Notes: generated by a model not told the origin, from the sequence alone. 64,000 bases of DNA from Rhizophagus irregularis (GCF_026210795.1 NC_089430.1:5270001-5334000), one strand, 5' to 3'; shown: positions 31,300 through 44,149, counted from the first letter of the stretch. Made by a program: numbers and translations.

Positions 31300-32610
31300 A
31301 GGCTATGACCTTTGCTCAAAACATTTTTACCTACAAACAATAAAATAATATATTGAATACGAATCATTAACCATATAGATTAAAAAATTTACATCTTAAT
31401 CAATATTCAATTAAGATATATCAATTCAATTTGTAAAGATTCTATTTAACAAATTAAAAGTTTTATTAGTATCTTTAAAAACTGATTTTCATTTTTAAAA
31501 TAATAAAATTATTTAAATAGAAAATTTCTTAATTTACACGTGCACTTTCACGTGACTGTAAAAAATTTGTTAATAAATACAATTTAAAAAGAAACATATG
31601 GTATGTGCAATTCGATTTTGTTTAAAGCAGCAAAGTTGATTTTGAACGTCAATTTTGACTTATTTAACAAATTCGATTCGTTATTTTTTTGCCCAGCATC
31701 AAATCATTCAAATGATCAGTATAGAAAATTTAAAACCAGTATTTGAAACACCCCATATACAAATAAATTACAAATTCCTCGCTAATTATATAATCGTTGG
31801 AATTTTTGGTTCAGGAAGATTATTAAAATTGAGTAATCTATTTGTATAAATAGCTTCTGAATGTGTATTATACTATGATATGCCTAAAATAGTTAAAGTT
31901 ATATTGTTATTTAACAAATTATTGTTTATTTCATCCGTTTCCTTAATTTGTGATCATAATTCAATTGTTTTTGAGTTGTATCACATCTTCGTAAAACATT
32001 GTTAATTCCTAAACAGGTCTAAATCCTTTATTGCTATATCCTTATTATGGCTTAAATCATAATATAGTAGGGTGATCCAGAAATTATATCAACAGCTTTG
32101 GTGTCAGGAGCTGTATAAGGTATGTAAAACAATATATGTATTATTTTTCGTACTTTCTGATATATAACAATCCGCAGGTTATAATTTAAGTTTTAATATT
32201 TTTTTAATTTGTACTCGATGAATTATTCCTTTTCATGAATAAATCCAAGTTCAAGTATAGCATTTTATAACAATCTTTCGTCTAAATAATTTCGTAAACT
32301 TCCATCATATAATTTTTGTTTCGTTATTAAATTAATGAAAAAATTGTCTATTTTTGTATATTAACAATTTTAGTAAACCTAATAAATTACCAATTATGTA
32401 AATCACTCCATTCATAAATAATATCATGAAAATCTATTACAAGGTATTCATTATTTATTTATATAATTGTAATGAGCTGATAGTTGAGTGTCTTGAATAA
32501 ATTTATCAATATTATCATTGCCACTAGTCCAATTTTTGAAAACGTATTACGTAACATATGCGATTACATTTCTCACAACTTTCAACATGTTGATGACTTT
32601 ATATTATACT
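31300..32610 (-). pseudogene. Decayed kinase locus with a single N-terminal module
   Basis: Fragments in the order expected for a minus-strand kinase gene are visible: a mini-exon relic (31390-31450), the C-terminal tail (31775-31870, cf. gaagattattaaaatcgagt in gene 1), kinase C-lobe pieces around 32010-32130 and 32200-32320, and an N-terminal Cys/WTSGN exon relic at 32470-32610 (gatagttgagtgtcttgaat; ccactagtccaatttttgaa). Frameshifts and deletions are everywhere. Only one N-terminal module can be traced and the N-lobe itself is largely lost, so this copy shows no array. Confidence 0.75.
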
Positions 32611-33304
32611 AGTCTGATCTTTTAAAACTTCTTACTATAAAAGTATGTATTAAGAAACTAATTAAAGATCAGTAATAGAAAGATGAAATAGCAAGAAATT
32701 TATTTAAAAGATTTAAAGTCAATGGAATATAATTAATTACAACTTGTTAATAGGCAAATATATAACGATATAATAGTAGATTGGGAATTTAGAAGATGAA
32801 TAAAAGAAGTTTCTTTTTTTCATTGACAAAAAAGCTATTATTATGGATCTAGATAGTTTGCAAAATATTTTATATATCAAGAAATTGATTAAAATTTTAT
32901 AAACAACGAAAATAGACTTAGTAAAATTGATTCAGTAAAAAGGTGCTATAAATAGTAGAAAGAACTGAAGTGTAGATTATAACGGCCTATGGGCTATTAT
33001 TTGGAAAAGAAGTATATGGAATAATGAAAAGTATGTGTCTAAAATTCAAGAAGGAAGGAGATTGAAAACATATATGGAAAGTTACGGAAGAAGAAATAAT
33101 TTTGGATACTCTGATGGAGATGAAAGTAACAAAAGTTGGTGAAAGAGGAAGAAACAAGTCTTAGAAATTTAAATGTTAATATTATTCTAAAATATTGAAA
33201 GATATAGAGAAATTTCAATTATTATTATTGAAGTTATTTGAATAACATCAAGGGTAGAATTTGGAACAAGCGAAATGTATATGGAATAGATCAGCGCAGA
33301 TCCA
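32611..33304. other. Intergenic, no gene recognised
   Basis: A/G-rich sequence with a few short plus-strand open stretches (for example around 33000-33180) that read like decayed coding sequence. None gives a recognisable domain. Confidence 0.3.
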
Positions 33305-33312
33305 GGTCACAC

Positions 33313-33672
33313 ACTGATTGGAATCGATAATCGAATCAAAATCGAATAAGAGAAAATTGAAATTAAACAAAAAAAATTAATTGCATCCAAGAATTAAATG
33401 CATGGTTTAAAATATTTTCAAAAAAGAAAAATTGATCGATAATGGCCTTCAAAAACTCAAAAATGACGAAATGATCGGCAAATGATCAGCAACGATGTTA
33501 TAGTTGAGTATTAGTAACGATACATAATTTCTTAATAATAGATTTTACAATTTTAATTCAGAATTTATATATTTACTAATCACGAAATTAATTATTAAAG
33601 CTTAAAATGGATTATCTTTTAAGGAACAAACAATCGAATCTACAAAGATTCGATAATCGATTCCAATCTCTA
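33313..33672. mobile_element. hAT-like miniature element with ggtcacac duplication
   Basis: The 360-bp segment is flanked by perfect 8-bp ggtcacac repeats at 33305-33312 and 33673-33680. Terminal inverted repeats are gattggaatcgataatcgaa on the left and ttcgataatcgattccaatc on the right, the latter ending ctcta, which gives the TAGAG start expected of hAT ends. There is no ORF. It lies about 160 bp upstream of the MLKL-like gene and could influence its promoter. Confidence 0.75.
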
Positions 33673-33834
33673 GGTCACACGCCACTATAAACATTGTGCG
33701 TGGGATTTCTGATCACGATGGTATCACAGCACATAAATGAATAAATAAAACGATGATTGTACTGTGTAGTTTCGTAAAAAAAAAAAAAATTCTCTTTTTT
33801 TTTGATTAAATTATTTATTAGTAAATTATTAGTA

Positions 33835-36180
33835 ATGGAAGATGATGGATCAAAAAATAATAAAAAAGATGATTTCGCTGAAAATTTAAAAGACAGTTCT
33901 TTAATGGTTGTTCCATTTGCAAGATTTCTTCCTTTAATTAATGAAATTGAAAATTTTTTTAACGAAATCATCGAATTAGTGGAAGCTGCTGAACATAATC
34001 AACGAACTTGTGAAATATTAAAAAATCGAGTTCGTGTTGCAGAATTAGCCGTACGAGATCTTAGAGATAAAAAAAAAGACAGAGAAGATTTTTTTAATAA
34101 AATAAATTATATACGTTTACAAGAATTATCTACTATTATAAAACAAATTAAAAAATTTATATCAGAAATCTCTCTAATGAAAACTTTGATAAAATACCTT
34201 AAAGAGAAAAGTGTTGAGAAAATTTTTAAAAAATTATGTATGGAATTCGACAGTTGTATTAACTTATTGTCTTTTTCTTTTAACGTTGAAATTGCTGATG
34301 AACTTGAACAATTAAAATCCGATCAAGATGATTTATTTAAAGTAAGATTAAAAAAATTGAGTTTTATTATTGAAACATAAAATTAATTTATATTATTTTA
34401 ATAAATTATAGTATCTACAAGGAATGGTGGCTGGTATTGATGATAACGACTGCTTCGCAGACTCAAGTAAAAAGTTTTTTTCAACAATTGTAAAAGTTAA
34501 TGCAATGAATAATACAATGATAGGAAAATTTAAAAGTCAAACAAAAATTAGTGATGTCTTTCAGGTACATCCACTAGAATTTTCTGATTATGAAATTGAT
34601 GATAATGGGAAAACAGATGAATATAGACGTGTAAATAAATGGTATAAAAAAACAAATAAAGGTGCTGAATTCGCTTTTAAAACTATCTCTGGAGAGGACG
34701 AAGTGATTGTACAAAAACAAGTTGCAATTCTTAAAGAACTTCATGATTGGCAAAACATCATAAAATTTCACGGAATGATTTCTGATGGAAATCAATGGTA
34801 TTTGGTGACTGAATGGGCCGAACGTGGAAATTTGCGTGAATTTTATCAAAATAAAAATTATATCGACCTTAAATCAAAATTACGTATATCTCTTGATATT
34901 GCTCGTGGATTAAATTTTTTAAGAACTGTAGAGGTAATTATATAACCAGCTTTTATTTAATTAACGAAAAATTTTTTTTTTAATTTTTTTTTTTAGATTT
35001 TTCATCGAGATATTAGGGCTGAAAATATATTAATTACACTTAATGAGACAGCAAAACTTGCAAATTTCAAATTAATTCGTTCCCAACCCGGCGGACAGGC
35101 TATATGTTTTCCAAACCTAAACTTAGACCAAACTCGTTATTGTGCACCTGAATTGTTGGAGGGGGTGCTAAATTACAAACATGAACAAAGATGTGGTGAG
35201 GTTTATAGTTTTGGAATCTTACTTTGGGAAATTGCTGAAGAAAGAATTCCACATCAGGGTATTAATGGTATTAGGGATATAATTGATAAGGTATGTAATA
35301 AAAAGTATAGAGAACCATTTTCTGAAAATAGTCAAATGCCAGAAAAATTCAAACAATTAGAAATTGAAGGTATGTAAAAGAAAATATTTTAAATTACAAT
35401 TTTATTTGTTGTACTTAATTGGTTTCTTTTTTTTTACATATTTTTTTAGCCGTTCATCATGATCCAGATTTTAGGCCAAAAATCACGAAAATATTTGAAG
35501 TTCTTAATAATTGTTTCAAGGAATATTCACAAGTTACATCAAGTTCTAGTGGCCCAAACCTAAGAGGAAACAGTAGAAACAACTCTATGCAAAAGTCTCG
35601 TCCAAAACGAGCAGACAACATTGATGCATACGCCCTTCCAGATCTTGAATCATTTAAATATATGACACTTGCTGATGCAGAAAAACAACATAAGTTGTAT
35701 AATAATCATGATAAACTAGTTGGAGATGTAATAACTGCATATAAATGTTTTGAAGCTTATGCAAACCTTGGTAATACAGGAGGTACAGCAAACCGTAATC
35801 AAATCAAAGCAAAATATTATAAAGCATATTACATTTCAAAAGAATTGATTGAGGACCCTACAAATAAAGATGAAATTGTTGCTGAATTATTTAAAGAAGT
35901 TGCTAATGATGAAGCAAATGGATTCCCTGAAGCAAAATTAAGATATGGAGATTGTTTGTATCATGGCAAAGGTGTTGATCAAAATTTTTCAGAAGCTCTT
36001 AAATATTTAGAAAAAGCTGCTGAAGATGGTTTTAAAGTAGCAATGTATAACACTGGAGGTATGTATTACAATGGTATTGGTTGTACGAAAGATATAGAAA
36101 AAGCTAAATATTATATGAAATTAGCTGCTTATGGTGATTATGAACTTGCTATTAAATTTTGTAAGGAACATGACATATAA
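33835..36180 (+). CDS. MLKL-like helical domain - pseudokinase - Sel1 repeat protein
   Basis: Four exons (33835-34341, 34412-34933, 34997-35369, 35450-36180; GT-AG introns of 63-80 bp) give a 710-aa protein. Residues 1-185 are an alpha-helical bundle (FLPLINEIENFFNEIIELVE; NQRTCEILKNRVRVAELAV) that resembles the N-terminal four-helix domain of MLKL/HeLo-type cell-death proteins. Residues about 225-475 are kinase-like: lysine in AFK (K259), HRDIRAEN (346-353), YCAPELL and VYSFGILLWE. There is no glycine loop, and DFG is NFK (366-368), so it is probably a pseudokinase. Residues about 629-710 hold two Sel1 repeats (AKLRYGDCLYHGKGVDQNFS; MYYNGIGCTKDIEKAKYYM). It lies opposite in strand to the kinase cluster. 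The start is the first ATG after a T/A-rich leader. A membrane-acting or signalling role is inferred, not shown. Confidence 0.85.
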
Positions 36181-39100
36181 AAATTTTTTTCTTATTTGTT
36201 AAATGATTGTTATTTTATTTTAAAAAACAAAAATTATTTTTTTATCTGATTTTTTTTTTATCAATAAATATAAGTTTTTACTAGGATGATTTTAACGCTT
36301 ACTATCGAATTATACTATTACTTTTTGTGTAAAATGTGATTTTAAATAATTATTCCAGTTAAAAAATTTAAGAAATACAAGAAATAACATTTTTTTTTTA
36401 TCTTTGTAGCGCTCTTGTCTTTGACTTGTTTTGTTAAATTTAATAAATAAATAAACGTCAATTACTTCTTTGCTATAAAAAAAAATGTATTTTTCTTGAT
36501 TTTGATTGGTATTTCTTTAAAATACTTATAAAATAAAGTCTTTGTTGTTAAAGATTGTAAAATAAATTTTGCTTTTGATCGTTCATTAAGTTTTTTTTTT
36601 TCTAATCAAAAACATAAATAAATATCCCGTGTAGTGTTAATTAGCCAATCAACGTTTAGAGGTGAGGAATAACTTTACCCTTTTTTTAATAACATGAAAA
36701 TTAAAAATTTTTAAATGAAAATAAAAAAATTATTTATGGACCAAATAGTAGCCCCCTACTATAGATAAGACAGCGATATTTACAGAGAGAATTTTTACAC
36801 TTGAACAAACTTCTTTTCATTTTATAAGTTATTTTCTTGTAAGTTACCTAAGAATTCAAAATCAACACGAACGTAACTTTTGTCTTTGGATAGTTATTTG
36901 ATATAAAATTATTGAATATATTTGTAAATCATAGCTTCACTGTTATTTGTTACAATAGGTTTCACGTCTTTATCCTACTTAATGTGATTGATACAAAGAT
37001 TAATTTCGACAACCGCGTATGACTACAAATGAAAAATCCATGGTTGTATGTTTATGAGTGTATTCGCAAATTCAGCACATAATCCAATTCGTATTCACTA
37101 CTATTTCACATTTAATATAAAATCTATAATTCAATCCATTTATTTGTGGTAAATGGTGGTTGATATGATGGTGGATGGTGGTAAACGCACGGTAAATAGT
37201 GTGCATACCCTACCTGGATTGGAAAATTTAATAGTAAAATACAATCCAAATGGATCCAAATCAATTTGTAAACTGTGAACGTGGATTGGATTTGTGAGTG
37301 CACCTATGTGATTTAACTTGCGGAATACTTGCTACTACTAATAATCTCATATTTCTTAACACCTCGCTTAAAATTACATGTAACGAGAATAATCACCTTG
37401 GTTTGCTAAAAGGGCTTAAGACTTTATATGATTCTTGTAACGAATCATATTAGGAAAGTAAGGCCAATAAATTTCCATTTTATAGAAAGTATCATCGAAA
37501 TGATTCTCTTTGAGCTTTAAGATTCAGTTACTCTTCCAAAAATTTGATAATAATTTTTATATATGTTTTTGACTAAATAAATCTTTCGATATGTAAGTTC
37601 TGAGAGGATGAAAATGAAATTTTACAAAAAAAAAAAGAAAGAAAGAAACCAAGAAAAAGTTCTGTCGCACAAACCTGTCGTTAAAAGTTCAGTCACGTGA
37701 TTTTAAAGATTTGTCGTTGGTAGTACGAAAAAAATTCAATGATTCAGAAACTATGATTCTTTCAAATTATTTTTAATTTTCAGGATCATGAATTTATTCT
37801 ACTATATCCTGCTTTGAATATGATAAAAAATACGTTAAGAATTTTTTATACTATAAGTGAAACGAGTTGGAAGAATAAGAAAAATGAAGTGAATTTGGTA
37901 CATTCAAGAAAACATTATTTTGAATGTTATAATTTAAGCTTGAGGCAAAGGAATAAATAAAATTACATGTTTTTTTCTACTATCAAGTTTCATATCTATA
38001 TATTTAAAATTTTATTATAAATAATTAAAAAATTTGATTTGTTTACTTTGTATTAATTCAACAGAAAAGTCCTATGGAAAAAGAGTATATTCATTAACTT
38101 GAAAAATTAATTAAATCAGAACAATCAATACTGTTGCGGTATCACAGTAAGCGTTTTAACTTTTATTGCTAATATTTTTTTTTTTAAAAAAAATTCTTTT
38201 TACTTCTAGAATCTTCATAATTTTTTATTAATTTTTACTCATAATTTTTTTGGAAAATCGAGAATCACTTAACCGAAAAAATTTACTAAAGAAAAAATTG
38301 AGAAAAATGTTTAAAATAAATAAAGAGTCAAAAATAGAGACATATTGTGTATTGTACATGCATGAAAAGAGTTTAGTGATGTATATTTTTTAATGAAACT
38401 AACTGTTTATAAAAATAAATATTTTTAAAATATTGGTATGAACTTTTGAAAATTAAATAGATTAAACGTGGGAACAGATGAACCTTTTACAGATTGAGGG
38501 AGAGATTTTTTATATTTTTCTTTATATTTTTTTTTTATTATTTAGATTGGTATTAATTCACTATTTAATTTTGACATTATTAATTTTTTTAGGAATGAAA
38601 CGAGTGAAGAGAATATTAAAAATATGACTTTTTTTTTAATTACTAAATGCAGAATGAAATATAGTAAGTAATAAATTTATTTACATTTTGTTCTGTAGAA
38701 AAATTTCTAAGAAAAATTGGAATAAAAAATATTTTAATGCATGATCAGAACCTTTAGGTATAAGGCTGATTAAATGTTAAATCAGATATAATTAACTCGA
38801 TGATTTGTTTCATTTAAAATTATTAAATCTGGATAACCAAAGGAAATCCTAAAATTTTGTCTACTTTTTGGTATTAATGGTATCATGATATTGTTTTTTT
38901 CTTATAAATTTTTAGCTAAGACTTGTCAGGTATTAATACGAATTTATCTTAAATCACAATATATGTCATATAATTATTAAGTCAATTTCCTTTAAATATA
39001 CATATATATATTAGTAAATAGATAGATAGGTAGAGTATTAAACTGTATTTATTGCTAATTAGAATAATTTATTTATTATTACTAGCTGATCTCAAAAAAT

Positions 39101-41160
39101 ATTTATTTAAATCTAATTATATCTAATAATTAAAATAATTTTTAAAATAAATAAAGTTCGATTTATTTTTCTTTTGTTAAATCTTATTTTTTTTTTGTAT
39201 GAAAGTATCTCTATATTTATATGAATATTAATTCTATTAGGAGAACAGTAGAAAAATCGTGGAATATATCTATATCTTAAAATACGATCTATTATAATAA
39301 TAAAAGTTTATATTTTTTTAAAAAAATTTAAATTTTGAATTAAAGTAAAAAGTCGTATGATGTTTAGTCCATGTATTTATACTTTTTTTTCAAAAAAAGG
39401 TTCGAAAGAAAATATGCATATTATGAATATTTTTATAAAAATTAAATTTCTTAAAAAAATTAATGATTCGTATATTATTAATCAAATTTTCGTTTTGAAA
39501 TATCATATTTGATATTTTGTAATGACCATATCATTCGATTCCTTATTGACAAGGTAATAAATAATAAATTAAGGTTGAAATTTATTAATGTGACCTGATC
39601 AATGATTATCATAACGCCGTTGAAAATAAAATAAATTTGAAAGTTTTAAAGACCGATACTACAAATGGTCAAAAGACCGGTCTGGTCCGATTCCATCCCT
39701 ACCTTTTCATCAAAGATTCAAAAATAACAAAAATTTTTCCATCTGATATCATTTTCCTTTAATTTGGCAAGATATTTATGGAGTATTGATACATCGTTAC
39801 TTATGCATATTGATTAATATTATTCTTGATAAATTAATATATCAATCTATTTGAAATGATCTTTTGATTTTTTTGAATTGTTTATTTTATTTGTTTGCAG
39901 TTCAGTTAATGGTTTTCTATACTTTGCCGACATTTTGATAAATATTTCGATATTCTTACGTTCGGAATGATTTAAGTGTGTTTTCCCCGAGTACTACAAA
40001 ATTCCATAAAGCAAGTTATTCAATATAACGTTGTTGTTGCTCATCAGGACATGTAGAACTTGTCATCTTTCAATGATCTTGCAATACGCATGTTTTTTAT
40101 ATTTAACGACTTTATTTGAGTGCTTTTATTGAAGTAATAATATTAAATTTTTTAAAATTAATACAGTAATCATATAAATTTCAACTTATTATCTAAACGA
40201 ATGAAAAGAAATCGAAAAAATTTAATTAGAAATACAAAAAAAAAAGAATGGTTAATTAATAGAATGATGCCAATTTATAGAATACTGATGAAGCGGAATG
40301 CTATTTCTAAAAAAAAAAAATGAAATTATTTACCATAAGAGAAGTGAAAAGCCGTACCCGAATTACAGGAGAAGTAGAGAGTCGTACTGAAAAAACTAAA
40401 AAAAAAAAGGATGTGAAATCAGCAACAAAATAAATGACAAGAAAAAGCATTGTCCTCATATCATCATATTTCTATATTAACGTGTCATTTGCATCAAATA
40501 CCTAGTTTATAATTAAAAGGTTCACAACTAAAATTACTTAATATCTATCGACTACGTATTGTAAATCTAATAATGATGATCTCAAAAAACCTGCAAGGTA
40601 TTAAAAAAATTATGAATCTGTCTAGTGGTTTCCATTTTAGACGATATTTATCACGTATTTTTGAGAGTAATAATATTTAAATAAAATGTTACACAATCGT
40701 GCTTTCAGAAAATTTTTGTAATTCATGTACTAACTTAACTTAACAGTTAATATGGTTGAAATATTACGTCTATATAACTAAAAAAATTTAGTGATGTTTA
40801 TAAATAATTTGAAATTTTGAATCGTGTAACATAAAACGCGTGATGTGTCAGAAGAGGTAAAATAATTATAAATTTTTGAAAACTAAAAAGTTTTTGTACG
40901 GATATATGATGTGATGTATATATCTTCGGCTATTCCTATCCTTTTGAGATGATGCAATCAGCCGCAGCAGATCGCATTGCTGTGTTTGCCTTTTTTTTAT
41001 TTGTTTTTTTTCAAATGCCTTTTTTTACCGGTTTTTAATGATTATTTAAATATTTTTCAAACCGAAAAAAAATATTTTTATTTTTTATTTCCAATTTTTT
41101 ATTTAAATATTGCAGTATTCGAATAATGTGATTTAGCATTATAATAAAAAAAACAAGAAA
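36181..41160. other. Gene-poor AT-rich intergenic region
   Basis: No intact gene is seen over 5 kb. Diverged copies of the kinase-locus flanks occur near 37590-37700 (ctgtcgcacaaacctgtcgt; cf. 21760) and 40550-40660 (aatctgtctagtgg, gacgatatttatcac; cf. 22440). Around 37070-37300 there are several tgg-rich motifs (aatggtggttgatatgatgg) and loosely inverted attccaatcc stretches that may be a decayed small transposon. Confidence 0.4.
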
Positions 41161-41167
41161 ATTTTAA

Positions 41168-41406
41168 GAAAATTTGGGATTACTTAAATTTTATTGCATT
41201 TTCAGATTGAGAAGATGCGATTATAAACTAAAAATTTTTGATTTTTAAACAAGCTTATAAGTAACTTTTAAACAGCAATGTTATACAAAAATTTAAAGTT
41301 GCTTGGAAGTGAACTTACTTAAAAATTGTGATTTGCAGATTAGAATTAAAAATCGCATCTTATCAATCTGAAAATACAATAAAATTCAAGTAATCCCAAA
41401 TTTCTC
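41168..41406. repeat. Inverted repeat, about 55-bp arms
   Basis: aatttgggattacttaaatt, ttattgcattttcagattga and gaagatgcgatt on the left recur inverted at the right as aatcgcatctta, tcaatctgaaaatacaataa and aattcaagtaatcccaaatt. It is a miniature-element-like hairpin of about 240 bp without an obvious target duplication. Confidence 0.65.
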
Positions 41407-41625
41407 AAAAAAAATTTTAGTTAGATCTTTTTTAATTCTTTTTTATTTTCAGTTTTTTATTTCAACATCAAAAAATAAATTTTTTTAATTTTAAGTCATT
41501 TTTTTATTTTGGTTTTAGTTCGATACATTTATTTTTTATTATTTTCTTGGTTCAAATCAACGAATAAATCTTTTTTAGTTGGTTAATTTTATGATTTTTT
41601 TTTTATTTTTCGGGTTTTTCATTAG

Positions 41626-41760
41626 TGTTACTAAATATCACCGGTAGTGAATTTATTATGTAATGCCGGCCAGTAATTTATTAGATTTTTAATTCTGCCC
41701 AAAAGTAAATCATAATGCTGGTATGGTGACCATCATTACCGGTGAGCTTTAGTGATACCC
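41626..41760. repeat. Short inverted repeat with ccggt termini
   Basis: gtgttactaaatatcaccgg at the left and ccggtgagctttagtgatac at the right form imperfect inverted ends around 135 bp. A related end (attgctaaatctcaccagca) occurs at 54474, suggesting a small repeated family. Confidence 0.5.
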
Positions 41761-41853
41761 TTTTTATTATCATTCGTTCTTGATTTTGTGATTTTTTCTT
41801 ATTGTTAAATGACTTTTTTTTACTATTATTATACATTTGTTGAATTTTTATTT

Positions 41854-43036
41854 ATTAATTCGTGATCCGTCTCCGAACCAGTGAAAACTACTAATAAATT
41901 TCAGGGAACTGGTTTTACAAATTAATTATAACTTAAATGGCTTTTGAGCTGATTCGCCCAGAATTTTTATTTTTTTAAGTGTTATATAATAATGTTCTGG
42001 GTATATTGAATGATAAATTTGCATCATCAAATATTAATATCACAAGTTTGATCAATATATACTTGCCATTTAAGGCTACGTTGTTATACAAATTTATGGA
42101 AAGCCATCCTTGACAAAAGGTTGATGTCCAGACATCATGTTGGATAATGTCTAGACATCATGTTTGATATATGTAGAATAATGTTTGTACACCATTCAAC
42201 ATGATGCTCAAGCATCAACCGACATGATGTCTTAGACATGTTACCAAATATAGTAAATTTTATTTTGTGTAACTCATAAATATACTATATTTGGTAATTT
42301 GATCAGCATGATGTCTAGACATCATGTCGTGATGTCGGTTGATGTCTTTCACATCATGTTAAATAATGTACAAACATCATCCTACATATATCAAACATGA
42401 TGTCTAGACATACCATCATGATGTCTAAATATTATATTTCATGATGTTTGGACATCAACCTTTTGTCAAGGACGGCTTTCCATACAAATTGGCGATATTG
42501 CCTAAAAAGTAACCAGCCAAATTTGTATTACAACCCGGCTGAAAAATAGTGTAACCAATTGCTTAAAACCGAGGGAATCAGGATCCATTAAAAATTTTTA
42601 CATTGAACGATTAGTTAAAAAACTTTTTCTTTAGCGACGCTGGATTCCGGCCTTTAAAAATGCCATAATTATTCAATACAAGAGGTGTGACAATCACAAA
42701 ATTGATATTTTTTTATTAAAATGTTATTTATTTGCTGGTAAATAATTTATTTAAAGGTTATAAATAAGAAAAAACAAAAAAAAAAGTATTAAAATTATTT
42801 ATTTCTATTAAACACAGGTCATACTATATTTTGCTTATATTGAGTGGTGTATCTAGTAATTTTGCAGTTCTTCTAAACTACTTTTCTCTAATAATTTGTA
42901 AGTTCATTTCACATTTCCTGCGTGCTATATCTATTGCTCTTATCTGAATTTCCCACTAAATTAATTTGCAAAATAATTCCCCAAAATGTATTAGTAGATT
43001 TCACTGGTTTGGAGACGGATCACGAATTAATTATTA
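41854..43036. repeat. 1.2-kb segment with 60-bp imperfect inverted ends
   Basis: ttaattcgtgatccgtctcc, gaaccagtgaaaactactaa on the left pairs with the inverse at 42985-43036 (ttagtagatttcactggttt, ggagacggatcacgaattaa). The interior carries a nested miniature element (42095-42482) and no recognisable transposase. It may be a decayed DNA transposon that later received another. Confidence 0.55.
42095..42482. mobile_element. Miniature element with gatgtctagacatc palindromes
   Basis: It is flanked by tacaaatt at 42087-42094 and 42483-42490 (8 bp). Ends tggaaagccatccttgacaa / ttgtcaaggacggctttcca are inverted, with 40-bp arms continuing through aggttgatgtccagacatca. The centre is a hairpin (ttaccaaatatagta / tactatatttggtaa), and the body repeats gatgtctagacatcatg, a perfect 14-bp palindrome. 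There is no ORF. The 8-bp duplication suggests hAT. Confidence 0.75.
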
Positions 43037-43430
43037 TCGATGATAATGCCAATAAAAAAGACTTTTTTTCTTTTTTTTTTTTTGTTGTTATTTTTTTTTA
43101 TTTGTTCATTCTTTATTGTAATTTTTTTTGGTTGTCTCCATCATCTAACATAAGTTATAGTAGTAAAATTCTTTTAATGAATAAAATAGAATATTTGAAA
43201 ATATTGATTATAAATCATAAATTAGAATGAAATTAATGTGGCCACCATACTTCTTTCGTATATTAATATATTACGCATCAATATTTCTATAAATATAATA
43301 AGTTTTTTGTCAATGCTATAGTCCAAATGACCTCTTTTCAGGAAATATTTGAAGTTAAGGTGCCTGGACAAACATAAAAAAGTTTATGTAAAGTAAAACA
43401 AGCCTTAAAAGGAAAAGGCTATAGATATTA

Positions 43431-44113
43431 ATTTTTTAATCCTGTTGCAATACAACAGGCTACAGCTAGTTATTTTTAAATAAGGTAGAATCAAAATTGG
43501 ACATTGACTTTTCGAAATTGAATGTTTATGACGTGCATTTGTTTTTTATAAGGTTATAATATAGTTTAAAATATACTTACTATTACTTAATTCAGTTGGT
43601 TTTAACAAAAAATATCAACTTTAAAAAAAAATTATGATATTAAATAACGAAATAATATTAATTTATATTTTTTTTATTTCATCAATACTTTTTTTGGATA
43701 CATTTTCGTCAAGAGCGTAGATCTAGAAATTTTTTCTTAATGTTTTAATTATATTTTATTTTTATTTTATTTTTTTCTCTTTTAAATTACAAGATATTAA
43801 TGATTTAGATTTTTAGCGTAGTCGATGCCTTTCGCGTTTTAGAAAATTTTAGAAATTACAAAAAGATGGGATAATATTGAAAAATAAAAAAACTTTAAAA
43901 CATTTTAGATTAGTAATGCTTTTACACACAGGATAGATTTCGAAAATAAATTTTATTTTTAGATTTATCATAGTTTTAGTATAGATCGGTTAGTTATACT
44001 AGAGGGTAATATATTTTTATATTATTTTCTAGGTGTTTGTATAATTATTATGTAATTATTCATATATACATGACTAATAAACGCGTTACTAATTTTTTTT
44101 TAAAAAAAAAAAA
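43431..44113 (+). other. Possible retroposed or MITE-derived segment ending in A-run
   Basis: It starts with the hairpin cctgttgcaatacaacagg followed by ctacagctagttattttt; the inverse motif (ataactagttgtaacctgtt) occurs at 54622-54641. It ends with gactaataaacgcgttacta and a T/A run (44091-44112). No coding sequence is recognised. The poly(A)-like end is suggestive only, as A-runs are common in this DNA. Confidence 0.25.
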
Positions 44114-44149
44114 ATATCCGATATAGTGAAAAATTTAATTTCATCGTTC

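Noticed and set aside
42922-43230. 102-codon plus-strand frame
   Set aside because: It crosses an inverted-repeat end of a decayed element and is dominated by Phe/Leu runs; no domain.
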